NCBI GenBank assembly: GCA_015183035.1
Contig: JACZZP010000010.1
Coordinates: 1,984,001-2,048,000, forward strand
DNA: 64,000 bases
From: Meloidogyne chitwoodi
Taxonomy: Eukaryota; Nematoda; Chromadorea; Rhabditida; Meloidogynidae
Direction of reading: 5' to 3'
In this document: piece by piece, positions 22,275-33,176 of the stretch
Numbering within the stretch: the stretch's first letter is position 1
Layout: the number at the start of each line of letters is the position of its first letter
Notes under the pieces: model-generated
Told to the model about the DNA's origin: nothing
What the model saw: the letters and a program-made list of their open reading frames with translations, nothing else
Databases searched by the model: none
Made by a program: the position numbers and the translations under genes

Positions 22275-24567
22275 ATGAGAACTTCAATATTTTCCATTTG
22301 CTCACTTGCAGTTTGTTTACGCAGAATTTTATTTTTATCAGTTATTTCCTCACTTGTTTATCTGGCTTTGTGGAATTTTTCATTTTCATCTGATTGGTAT
22401 TTTTTAATTTTTTTTTAATATTTTTTTTAATTTTAGGAGGAATCTTTTAAATTCTCCATCTACACAATATCGATCCTTACCGGCAAATGATAGGTTGAAA
22501 GTTGACAATGAAAGGAGAAATTATGACAATAATGAAAAGAGGTTTTTTTTGTTATTTTTATTTTTATAGAAAAAAGGCCAAAAAATTTAAAAAGTTTGAA
22601 AAGTCCGCAAAAAAAAACTTGCGGATAGATTAATAAATTGGAAAATTTTTTAATTTAAAAAATTTTAAAATTTATAGGCCAGAAAATGTCATATTTTCTA
22701 CAGACAAAAAAACAGTTGATTTAATAGAAGATAACAAACATTTGGATGATTTATTGGAAACAGCTGCATCAAAATCAATTCTTATGGGTTCTGATAAGTC
22801 TATTGAAGTAATTGAACAACAGGTTATTTTATTGATAATCAGAATATTTTGAGAAAATACATTTCTGAAAAATATAAAATAATTAATTCTGAAAAATACA
22901 CAATTTAATTCTGAAAAAACATTAATTCTGATTTGTATAAAATACAACTTATTTCTGAGAAATTCTGAAAAACACATTTCTGGGAAATACTTAATTCTGA
23001 TTTTTATAAAAAAACACATTTTCTGATTCTATAAAATACAAATTCTGATATTTATAGCAAATAACTGTTGTACATTCACCACTAAAATCAGAACTTTGCC
23101 CTCAATTAGAGAAGAATATTTATTTAAAAGGACATATTGGTCAGGCAACTCTTTTAATAGAAGAATTGGAAGAATGGGAAGTTGCTAATGCAAATACTGA
23201 TCTTGATCCTGGGGGAAATTGGAAACCAATTAATTGTACAGCGAGGCATAAGGTTTTTTAAATAAAATAAAAAATAAAATTTCTGATTTTTTATTCCCAA
23301 ATTAATTTAAAAAAATTAAAAAAAATTATATTTTTTTAAGATGGCAATAATAATTCCTTATAGAGACAGAAAAAGCCATTTGGTCCGTTTATTAGATTTT
23401 TTGATACCTTTACTTAAAAGGCAATTTCTTGATTTTCGTTTTATTGTTACTGAACAGGTTTTTTTTAATTTTTAAATTTAATTTATTTTTAAATTTAATT
23501 TTTAGAATGGTGACAATTTATTTAATAAAGGACGTATAATGAATGCTGCCTTTTTATTCGCCCAACAAAAATTAAATGTTAATTGTGTTGTTTTTCATGA
23601 TGTTGATATGTTCCCTCAAGATGATCGAACACCTTATGAATGTCCTTTAATTAATCAGCCTAGACATTTGGGAGCTTTTGTTTCTTCTTTGGGTTATCAG
23701 TTAGTTTATTTTATTTATTTTTTTTTTATTTTATTTATTTATTTTTAATTTTTAATTATTTATTTTTTGAGATGGTCTCTAATTAATTATTTTATGATAC
23801 TTTTACTTGAGTAATTGAATTTTTCATTTATTTTTGTACTCTTAATATTTTTGTTGGGGCATATAAATTAATTTTAGGAGAGACACGTGTTCCTTAAAAT
23901 AGAAAACTTTTTTTAAAATTAATTTTGGATATAGTTTTATTTTTTAATTCTTTAGATTGTGGTACAAAGAAATTGTCGGTGGTGCTCTGGTATTTTTTAA
24001 ATTTAATTTAAAATTTATTTTTAATTAGGCAATTAATATAAACGATTATCTTCGTGTAAATGGTTTTTCAAATAGTTATTGGGCTTGGGGAGGTGAAGAT
24101 GATGATATGGGTATTTTTTAAAATAAATTTAAAAAAATTTAATTTTAATTTTTTAAATTTAGGTAAAAGAATATTATCAAATAATTTCACAATAGGCAGA
24201 CCAAACAGTGATTTTGTTCGTTTTTCAATGCTTAAACATGTAAAAAGGAAAAGAATTCAACCAAAACTTGTGTATTAATTTTATTTTTAAAAAATTAATA
24301 TTTTTTTAAATTTAAGTTATAAATTATTAGAAGAAGCAGAGAAAAGAATGTCAACTGATGGTGTTAATGAACTAGGAAAGTGGAATATTTTAAAGGTTTT
24401 TTTTATTTTAAATTTATTTTATTAAAAAAATTTTATTTTTTTTCTTTCGATGGGGACCTCTCTTTCAAAAAATTAATTTAAATTACTTTAAATTTAAGGT
24501 GGATATTCGTCCACTTTATTATCATTTAATTGTTGATGTTGGTGAACCTCCTAGTGATTGGAAATAA
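22275..24567 (+). CDS. bre-4: Beta-1,4-galactosyltransferase-family enzyme (GT7; BRE-4-like), 416 aa
   Basis: Exons 22275-22396, 22437-22541, 22678-22822, 23058-23252, 23341-23457, 23506-23699, 23956-23989, 24029-24110, 24163-24271, 24317-24395 and 24499-24567 give 416 aa. It is a type II Golgi protein: a short basic cytosolic start, one TM at about residues 16-34 (ILFLSVISSLVYLALW), a variable stem, then the catalytic domain. Family marks: MAIIIPYRDRKSHLVRLLDF, FNKGRIMNAAF, the metal site HDVDMFP (DxD type), WYKEIVGGAL, and NSYWAWGGEDDDMGKRI for acceptor binding. In C. elegans, BRE-4 adds GalNAc beta-1,4 to GlcNAc on arthroseries glycolipids; whether this copy uses UDP-GalNAc or UDP-Gal is not decided here. 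The usual GWGGEDDD reads AWGGEDDD. Introns hold ATTCTGA-rich repeats (22840-23050). Confidence 0.9.
22836..23057 (+). repeat. ATTCTGAAAAATAC-type repeats in a bre-4 intron
   Basis: About ten loose copies of AATTCTGAAAAAYACA / TTCTGATTTTTATA fill the intron between exons 3 and 4. The last copy (AATTCTGATATTTATAG) supplies the 3' splice site. Confidence 0.55.
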
Positions 24568-26269
24568 AAAAAATATTTCAAAAAAAAAATTTTTTCTTTT
24601 TTCTCAACATATATATTCTTCAACAACTTAAACAAAAAATTCTCATCATAAATTTAAAAATTATTATTAATCTTCAAACTACACAAAATTAAATTTAATA
24701 TATTTTTCTAATTTTTTTTTCCTTTCATTCAACTCTTGCCATAAATTTAAATTTAAAAAAATTAAAAAAATAATAAAAATACTTTAACGGTTCTTATTAT
24801 TTTTTTTAATATTTACCACCTCTGAAAAAATTTAATTTTTACTTTTTTTTAATTTTTTCCCACTCAGTTTTTTTTTATTTTTAAAACACTTTTTGCTTAT
24901 TTTTTGCCTACTCAATTAATATTATTTTACCTTTTTAAATTACTTAATTTTATTTTTTTTTAAATATTTACGCAAACAATTAATTATTTTATTTAAATAT
25001 TTCTACTTAATTATTTTTTAAAAATAAAAATAAATTTTATTTTCCTTTTATTTTAACTTTCTGTGACACTGATGAATTTGGTCTTATTGCCATAAATTAA
25101 ATAAAAAAAATAATTATTTTTTTAAATCAAATTTCTCAGTGTCAGAGATGAGCATATTCTTTACTTTTTTTTTTTAACTTTTAATTAATTTAAAAAAAAT
25201 AAATTATCCTCTTTATTTAAAAAATATTATTATATTCATTGTAAATTTATTTTAATATTTTTTCTTTTTTATAAGCACATTTCTTTCTTTTTTTCTTTAA
25301 AGCCTTTATTTAAATTAAGCAAAAAAAAATATTTCTACACGGTTAGATTTTAAAAAATAATTATTTTTTATTAATATTTTTGTTAGAGCTGTGATTAAAA
25401 AAATTTTAAAATTTTTTTTGATTTTTATAACCATAAAATCAACATAAAAATAAATAAAATTACAGCTCTAATTTTTTTTTAATTCTATTAAAGCAAAATT
25501 ATATTTTTACTAAATATATACGCATAATTCTGGTCAGTTTTTCCTATCACAAGTATTTCGCTTTTTTATTGTATATTAAATAGATATCGCTATCTCAGAA
25601 TTTTGTATTTTTAATGTAAAGTTTATTTTCTGATTTATATTAAAATTCTAATTTTTGTATTTTTGGTAAAATTCTGTTTTCAAGTTTATTTATTAAAATT
25701 CTGATTTTAAGTTTATTTATTAAAATTCTGATTTTTGTATTTTAGAACTAGAATTCTTAGCTAGGCGATATCTTTCTGCACTTTGCCTTGTTATTTGTCC
25801 TTTTTTCATTTAAATTTAATAAAGTTTTATATATTTAACAATTTCAATTTAATTTTTTTAAAAGAGAAATATTTAGTATAAATTTTCGCGCACTATACAA
25901 ATAAATTTGGGAATATATTATTTATACACAATTGATTGAAAAGTTAAAAAATAAAATATTTAAGGGTAAAGAGAATGATTAATTGTCATTGGCAGTCGTT
26001 GAATTTTTATTTCTTTTGTGGTTTTCTTACCTTTTAAATTTTACAACAATACCAAATTAGTAAGGAAAAGTTTTTTGAAAAATAAAAAAAAATTTTAATG
26101 TAAAGAAAATAAAACTTGAATTATTTACCATATTAAGCGATTATTTTCATTTTCTGATTTTAATTTTACCTTAAAATTATTTTTTAGCAAATTATTCTAA
26201 GTTTATATTTCTGGTTTCAAGTTTATTTTTTATTTCTGGTTTTTATAGGCTTTATTTTTAAAGCATTTT
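24568..26269. other. Intergenic region with short inverted repeats and CTGATTTTT repeats
   Basis: No exon seen. Small inverted repeats lie at 25062-25146 (CTGTGACACTGA / TCTCAGTGTCAGAG) and 25384-25474 (TTAGAGCTGTGAT / ATTACAGCTCTAA). From 25620 to 25745 and near 26190-26240 there are copies of the AAGTTTATTTTCTGATTTTT repeat. The right end includes the promoter of the transthyretin-like gene. Confidence 0.5.
26247..26249 (+). promoter_or_regulatory. Possible trans-splice acceptor for the transthyretin-like gene
   Basis: TTTTTATAG ends about 21 bp before the chosen ATG at 26270, has the form of a nematode 3' splice site, and no upstream coding exon fits it. A spliced leader could be added here. 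Inference only. Confidence 0.3.
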
Positions 26270-27056
26270 ATGTCTGTCTTCTATCCAATCATTTCATCTT
26301 TAATGTTATTTCTCATATTTGTTGATTTGTTGTTTATATCGTCATTTTGTGAATGCTTTCGTGTACAATCTTCTGGTGTGCGTGGAATTTTAATGTGTGG
26401 AGGCAAGTATATTTATATTTAACAAAAAAATTAAATTTTTTTAAATATTTCTTTTTAAAGAAAAACCGCTGGCTGATACAAAGGCAAGAATTGAATAAAT
26501 TATTTGGGAAATTAAAACTAAAAAATTGTCATTAAGGTAAAATTATATGACCATGACAGAGGTAAATTTACGAATTAAAATTTAAAAATTTATTTTAAAC
26601 AATTAGGACCTGACTTAGATGGTAAAAATACATTAAAATATATATTAATATTGTAAAGTGATACACAGACTTAATGGCAACAACAAAAACGGATTCACGT
26701 GGTAGATTTCAGTTGAGTGGAAAAACAACAGAACTTACAACTATTGACGTACAATTAAGGATTTTTCACGACTGCGATGATGGTAAAATATTAAAGTTTA
26801 TTTTTAGTCGTTATTCCAAGTTTGCTTCAAGTTTATTTTCTGATTTTTATTAGTTTCAAGTTTATTTTCTGATTTTTATTAGTTTCAAGTTTATTTTCTG
26901 ATTTTTATAGGAATAATGCCCTGTCAACGAAAAGTAACTTTTAATATTCCCGACTCTTATGTCACTTCTGGCGCCGTACCATCTAAATTCTTTAATATTG
27001 GGACTATAAATATGCAAATTGTTTTTGAAAATGAAGCAAGATCTTGTATAAATTAG
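26270..27056 (+). CDS. Transthyretin-like (TTR) family secreted protein, 151 aa, 6 exons
   Basis: Exons 26270-26402, 26461-26483, 26537-26561, 26607-26621, 26669-26782 and 26911-27056 give 151 aa. The first about 30 residues are a signal peptide (LMLFLIFVDLLFISSF), so the protein is secreted. The mature part follows the nematode TTR pattern: RGILMCGEKPLADTKVKLYD, HDRGPDLDDLMATTKTDSRG, FQLSGKTTELTTIDVQLRIF, HDCDDGIMPCQRKVTFNIPD, ending RSCIN with paired cysteines. The family has the transthyretin fold; members bind engulfment ligands in C. elegans and some are reported effectors in root-knot nematodes. The frame is kept only if introns 1 and 2 use GC donors (GGCAAGT, GGCAAGA); with GT donors the CGEKP...KVKLYDHD core breaks. 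Exon 4 has only 15 nt. The last intron is filled by a minisatellite. Confidence 0.88.
26815..26910 (+). repeat. Minisatellite in the last intron of the transthyretin-like gene
   Basis: Three near-identical units of TTTCAAGTTTATTTTCTGAT plus TTTTATTAG fill the intron. The last unit ends in the TTTTTATAG splice acceptor of the final exon. Confidence 0.7.
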
Positions 27057-27266
27057 GAAAAAATTTTGAAAAAATTTTTTATTAAATAAAATAATAAATA
27101 ATTGTAAAAAATATATTTTTAATTAAAAATTTAATTTAAAAAAATAATTAAAATTAATTTAGCGTTTAAAAATATATTTTTGTTTCCATGTACATTTTAA
27201 AATTGAGATCAATTTAAAAAAAATATATTTACAATTTCTTTATCTTTTAAAATTAATTATTCTTCT

Positions 27267-30200
27267 CTATTTTTTAAAAATAATTTTATAAATTTTTGTA
27301 TTTTTAATAAATTCAGAATTAATAAGAAATTGAAAAAGCTGAAAATTAAAAAAAAAATTAAAAATTAATTTCAGTCATTTTTTGTTAATTAAAATATTAA
27401 TTAATTAATTAAAAATACTTACAATATTTAAAATAATAATAATAAAACAAAAAAGTAAAGGCAAAGACCACCAAAGTTGATTAAACGAGGGAGGGGTTAA
27501 TTCAAATAAATTATTTAATCCAGGCATAAATATTATTAATAAAATAAATAAAATATTTATTAAAGTTATTATTATCCAAATAATTGTTGTTTTTATTCTA
27601 AAATTAATTTAAATTTTTTAATTAATTTTTTAAATTTTTTTAATTAATTTTGGGGTGAAAAGAGGGTACCCTTTCCTCTAAAAAAATTAAAAAAAATTAA
27701 AAAAAATATTTTTTTAAATTTTTTTCAACCTTTCCAAAAAATTAGCATAATAAATAATTGAACAAAAAATTGAACAAATAAAAATATGTAAATTTTGACA
27801 TAAAAGTATAGTAAAAAGCCAGATAGTAGAGGATTGTTTAAAAATTAATTCTTTTTGATTTATTAAATTAATAGTTGAAGAAGAAATTGTTAAATTATTT
27901 GAAAAAGAATTAAAAAATTCAAAAATATCATTTTTTGGATTTAAATTAATATTTTTAGAATTATATAAATTATTCCAATAATTAAATAGAGAACAAAAAG
28001 CTAATAATGAACCAGTCCAAATTAAATTAAATAAAATTGTTAATTGAGAATTTTGATTATTTTTTAACTTTAAAAAATAAAAAATTATTAAATTTAATTA
28101 AATTAAATTTAATTAAATTAAAAAATAAATGTCAGACTCAAATAACCCTTTTTTTAATATTCTTACATTTAAAGGAGTAAAAGCAAAGCCAATACAATAT
28201 TGAATTTGAAAGAGAAAAGAAGCTAATATTATCTAAAAATAAATAAATAAATTAATTAATATTAAATAATTTTAAAAATAAATATTTACATGAATAGGCA
28301 AAATTATTGGTGGAATATCAGATAATGGACTTAGAATAAATGGTAATAAAATTGCTGGTGATTGGGATAGTGAATAAGAAAGTGATCTAAATTGTAAAAA
28401 AATATATTTTAATTAAATAAAATACTCAAAAACACAAAAATTAAAAAATACAAAAACACAAAAATACAAAAACACAAAAATACAAAAACAAAAAATACAA
28501 AAACACAAAAATACAAAAACAAAAAAACAAAAACACAAAAAATACAAAAAACACAAAAAATAGAAATAAAAACAAAATAAAAATAATCTACCTAATTAAA
28601 TTAATTTTCATTCCATAAGAATATTCTTTAATAGCAATAATTAATTTAATTAATCCACTACCATCTTCCAAACATTTAATAATTAAATTAAAATATTTAA
28701 AATAATAATTATTATTAATATTTGTATTATTATTAGAATAATTAAAAATTCCAATACTAAAATTAGATTGTTTAATAATTAAATTTTCATTTATAGAATT
28801 TTGTAAATCTCCAATAAAAGTGACAAAATGTCCAATTGATTGAAGTTCCTAAAAAATAAATTTTTTAAAAATTAAAATTATTTACTAAATATTTACCTTA
28901 ATAATTAATAAAATTTGTTCTGAATTTATTCTGCTAAAACAAAGAGGAAATTTATTTGTTGAATAATTTAAATTTTCAAAAAGTTTATTTATTTCTTTAG
29001 CTGACATTTGAGACAACAGTTCACCTTTAATAAATTATGTGTTATTATTTTATTCTGATTTTTTGTGTTTTTTAATTTTTATAAAATCAAAAAGTAATTT
29101 AATTTGTAGTATATTGAAAATACAAAAAATCAGAATTTTGTATGTTTGCAAAATTAATGTTATTCTGATTTTTGTGTTTCTGATAATAATTCTGATTTTT
29201 ATTTTTGTATTTTTCTACTTTTTGTATTTTTAATAATAATTCTGATTTCTATTTTGATTTTTGTATTTTTAATAATAATTCTGATATCTATTTTTCCGAT
29301 TTTTGTATTTTTAATAATAATTCTGGTTTAATAAAAATTCTGATTATAATATATTTTACCGTCAATAGGCCATTTTAAATTTTCTTCATCAAAAACATCC
29401 AACTTTTCATTAATATTTTTATTTATTGATTTTCTAAAGGTTGCAGATGTTGATATTGATGTTGTAGTAGATGTTGAAATAAAATCAATATTTTTTTGAT
29501 TTTTTAACCGTTGTAAAAGTTGATTTTGAATTTGATTAATTAAACAATTCTAATTAATTAAAAAAAATATTAATTTTTTTAAAATTAATTTTATACTTTA
29601 TTTTCATTGTTTAAATTTCCTTCTTCAATATTCTCATTATTTCCTATTTTTTCTTCTTCAATGCCAAAAACTGAAGGTTTTAGCAATTTATTATTATTAA
29701 ACATTCTATTAAGCTTCTTTTGATGTCCTTTAAATTTAAAAAAATTAAAATTTAATTTTTTAAATTAATTTTTTAATTTTCTCTCTTAACTGTATTCACT
29801 CCATTCCTTTACTTTAGAAAATACTAAAGCTGGATGTTCATCTCCAATAAATACAATATTTGGTATTGAATATTCTTTTAATTTATTTAAATTTTTAATA
29901 TTTAAAGGAATATCTTCAAAAGCAAATAATCCAATAAAACAATAATTTTTATTTAATTTATTTGATGTTTCAATCGCTAAGGCTAAACAACGTTTTCTTT
30001 GAACACAAAAGCGAAGAAATTGTTCCTAAAAATTAAAAAATAAATAAAAAATATTTAATTTACTTCAAATTCAACCAAATGTTCTTCTCTTAAAGGTAAA
30101 ATATTATTATTTTCTTCATTATTAATTTTATTATTTTCTCCTTTTATAAAAGAACACATTCCCATAATTTCATCTGGAGGACCTAGTAAGGCTAATAATT

Positions 30201-33176
30201 CTTTTTGTTGTCTGCATTCTTCTATTGATATTCCCAATTGTTCAATAAACTTGAAAAATTTTTTTAAGAAGACTAAAATTTTTTAAAATTTTGGCACTGA
30301 AACGGCCGACACTCAAATTTTTGGCACCAAAATGGCTTGTTGTCGAAAAATATATTCTAATAAATAACACCAACCTTGAGAAGGGCTAAATGTTCAGGAT
30401 TCAAAGTGTTATAACAGTTTTGTTGTTCATTATTAACTAAATTATCATTAATATGTGAAACTAAATTTTCTTCTTTTTCCTTATTTAAAGATGAAAATCT
30501 AAAAAATGTTGCAGATGCTGCTATTTCTAATATTTTTAAAGTTTCTTTATCATTTTGAATATTAAATGAAGCAGAAATAAGTTTATTATAATTATTAGAA
30601 TTAGCTAACCAAATATCACTTAAAGTTGGTTTATTTCCTCCTAATAGAGAATTACTATGAATCTGAATTAAAAAAAAAGAAATAAAAGAAAAAAGGTGAA
30701 AGACTATTAAAACTTTTTTTATTTAAAATTAAATTAAAAAATCAAAATTAATTAATTAATCTCTTACAATTATAGTTGAAGTTTGTCCTAACATTTCTTC
30801 TCTTAAATAAAATTCATTTTCATTATTATTATTTTGTTCTTTTTGATAAATAAATTTAAATTTTGGATCATCATTATTTTTATTATTACCAGCAAGATAA
30901 CGTAAACAATACCATTGCCTAATATATAATGATAAAGGCACTCCATAAGGAATTATACAAATTAATAATGAAATAAATATACTGACAAAAGGAATAATTA
31001 ATTGAAATATATTTTTATCAGGTAATAATAAAAATAGAGAATAACTAAAAGATGTTGCTGCTAATAATGAAAATAACCCTGCTAGGCCAAATATTGTCCA
31101 AACAGATATTTTTATATTATTATTATTAGTTTGAAGTTTGTTATTCTCAAAACTTTTTTCTGGTTTAGCATTTTTAATATTTTTATTATTTTTTGAAATA
31201 TTTAAATAATAGTGGGGAGAAGAAATATTTGATGATTTTATATTTTTTGTAATATAAACGTTAAGACGAGATAGAAGCTAAAATTACATAGTATAGTTTA
31301 ATAATTAAATCAAAATCAGAAAATAAACTTGAATTCAAAACAAGTTTATTTTCTGATTTGAAAATATTTTAATCTATTTTTTCTAAAAATCTTACCGTTT
31401 CTTCTCTAGTCCTCAAAACCAGAACAAAAGCTTTTCCATTAATACATTTAAAACCAGCAAAGGCTATATTTCTAGCAGTAAGAACATCCAAATAATTTGG
31501 GGCTGTATTAGATTTTAATTCAACTATGGAATCTAATTTTTGTTCTGAAAAAAGGCAATTCTGATTAACAAGAAAAGGTTCTTCCATGACATTCTGAAAA
31601 AATGGGGGAAAATTCTGAAATTTATTAGTTTCAAGTTTAGTTTCTGTTTTTTATTTCAAGTTTATTTTCTGATTTTTATTTCAAGTTTATTTTCTGTTTT
31701 TTATTTCAAGTTTATTTTCTGTTTTTTATTTCAAGTTTATTTTCTGATATTTAAATTCTAAGTTTATTTTCTGATTTTTAAATTCTAAGTTTATTTACCA
31801 AAATTCTACAATCAACAGGCACACATTGTCCAGTTTTTATTATAAGTAAATCTCCAGGCAATATTTCCTTTTCTGATATTTCTATTTTTATACCTCCACG
31901 TTGCACAGTGTAATATTCATTAGAAAAAAGTTTTTTATTTAAAGTTGTATTTTTGTTGTCATAATTTATTTTATTAAAAAATTTAAAAGGATTAAAAAAT
32001 TTATAAATAATAAAAATTCCAAATAAAAATAATATTTGAATTAATATAACAGATATTATTGAAGAAATTATTGGTTTAGTAAAGAAATGATGTATTTGTT
32101 GATGTTTGTTGTTGATAGTTATTGTTCTGATTTTTAAAAGAAAGTTTAATTGTTCTGATTTTTAAAAGAAAATTTAATTCGTTCTTATTTTTAAAAGAAA
32201 ATTTAATTTGTTCTGATTCTTAAAAGAAAGTTTAATTTGTTCTGATTTTTAAAAGAAAATTTAATTTGTTCTGATTTTTAAAAGAAAGTTTAATTTGTTC
32301 TGTTTTTTAAAAGAAAGTTTAATTTGTTCTGTTTTTTAAAAGAAATTTTAATTTGTTCTGCTTTTTAAAAGAAATTTTAATTTGTTCTGATTTTTAAAAG
32401 AAAGTTTAATTTGTTCTGATTTTTAAAAGAAAGTTTAATTTGTTCTGCTTTTTAAAAGAAAGTTTAATTTGTTCTGATTTTTTGTATTTTTGTTTTATTT
32501 TTGTATTTTTTATTAAAACACAAAATTTTCCAACTTACGAATTAAATTCATTATTTATTTCCCTTTCTTCTTCAAAATTATAAAAAAATGAAAATAAAAT
32601 AATTAAAAAATAAATAATTAAAGAAAATAATAAAACAAGTTGAAAAGGATGTTGAAGATAATTTGTAAAAGTTTTTGTTGTTTTTTGCCAATTTAACCAA
32701 CGTTGCTTTCTTCTCCATTTTCTTTTATCTGCTAATCGGAGTTTTGCTTCCTCCTTAAATTTTTTTGTATTTTTTGTGTTTTTGTTTTTTTTGTATTTTT
32801 TGTGTTTTTGTATTTTTGTGTTTTTGTATTTTTTGTGTTTTTGTTTTTTTTGTATTTTTTGTGTTTTTGTTTTTTTTGTATTTTTTGTGTTTTTGTATTT
32901 TTATATTTTTTTTGTATTTCATTGTATTTTTTAATACTTGAGAAATTCCACTACTCAAAAGCACATTTTCTGTTGAAATGCGTGCCAAAGGGAATAAATC
33001 AGCCAGTTGGTTTAATGTTAATGAATGTTCTGTAATCTGACTAAGAAAAATCTAAAAATAATTAATTTTAATTATTTTAATTAAAAAATAACCTCAATTG
33101 GATTAATTTTTTTATTCTTATTTTGTTTATTAAAATCAAATATTTTATTATTTTTATTAATTAATTTAAAAAACAT
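27267..33176 (-). CDS. Degenerate Na,K-ATPase-like P-type ATPase (pseudo-pump), about 1200 aa, 18 exons
   Basis: Minus-strand exons: 33176-33093, 33051-32938, 32753-32541, 32126-31799, 31593-31396, 31277-30768, 30662-30375, 30249-30064, 30025-29791, 29727-29597, 29549-29360, 29024-28897, 28848-28592, 28386-28290, 28232-28167, 28067-27730, 27597-27423 and 27338-27267. The order of parts is that of a P2C (Na,K/H,K) alpha subunit: TM1-2, actuator domain (EILPGDLLIIKTGQCVPVDC, then LTARNIAFAGFKCINGKAF), TM3-4, P and N domains, TM5-10. Key motifs are changed: TGES reads FSEQ; LGSTSTICSDKTGTLTQN aligns without gaps to LGQTSTIIIHSNSLLGGN, so the phosphorylated Asp is His; KGAPE reads LGPPD; TGDGVNDSPA reads IGDLQNSINE; PEGL of TM4 reads PYGV. 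It cannot work as a normal ion pump. Long Asn-rich inserts are present. The edge of exon 3 is uncertain by about 2 bp. If the last donor is not used, the stop is at 27405. Confidence 0.82.
28425..28575. repeat. AAAAACACAAAAATAC microsatellite in an ATPase-like gene intron
   Basis: Repeated AAAAACACAAAAATAC with slips fills the intron between exons 13 and 14. The complement of the same unit occurs in another intron of the gene (32757-32930). Confidence 0.7.
29040..29345. repeat. AATAATTCTGATTTTTGTATTTTT repeats
   Basis: Loose copies of TTCTGATTTTTGTATTTTTA fill the intron between exons 11 and 12 of the ATPase-like gene. Confidence 0.6.
31310..31370. repeat. Inverted pair of minisatellite units
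   Basis: AATCAGAAAATAAACTTG is followed directly by its reverse complement CAAGTTTATTTTCTGATT, making a small hairpin in the intron between exons 5 and 6 of the ATPase-like gene. Confidence 0.65.
31612..31798. repeat. CAAGTTTATTTTCTGATTTTTATTT minisatellite
   Basis: About seven units of about 25 bp (TTTCAAGTTTATTTTCTGAT plus TTTTA) fill the intron between exons 4 and 5 of the ATPase-like gene. Confidence 0.75.
32120..32485. repeat. 29-bp minisatellite TTCTGATTTTTAAAAGAAAG plus TTTAATTTG
   Basis: About twelve head-to-tail copies fill the intron between exons 3 and 4. Read on the gene strand, each unit ends TTTTAAAAATCAG, and the unit nearest exon 4 supplies its splice acceptor. Confidence 0.8.
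32757..32930. repeat. TTTTTGTGTTTTTGTATTTT microsatellite
   Basis: Long run of TTTTTGTATTTTTTGTG-type units in the intron between exons 2 and 3 of the ATPase-like gene. Open frames on both strands here are repeat artefacts. Confidence 0.75.

Noticed and set aside
32755..33035. 77-aa frames on both strands
   Set aside because: Mostly translated TTTTTGTATTTT microsatellite; only the part at 32938-33051 is a real exon of the ATPase-like gene.
27267..33176. TMEM94-like or P5-type ATPase identity
   Set aside because: The P-domain runs (TSTI...N.PT, FSRINSEQILLIIK) and the TM4-TM6 order align better with Na,K-ATPase alpha subunits.
27267..33176. Calling the ATPase-like gene a pseudogene
   Set aside because: Eighteen exons keep phase and canonical splice sites without a sure stop or frameshift; loss of catalysis alone does not make it a pseudogene.
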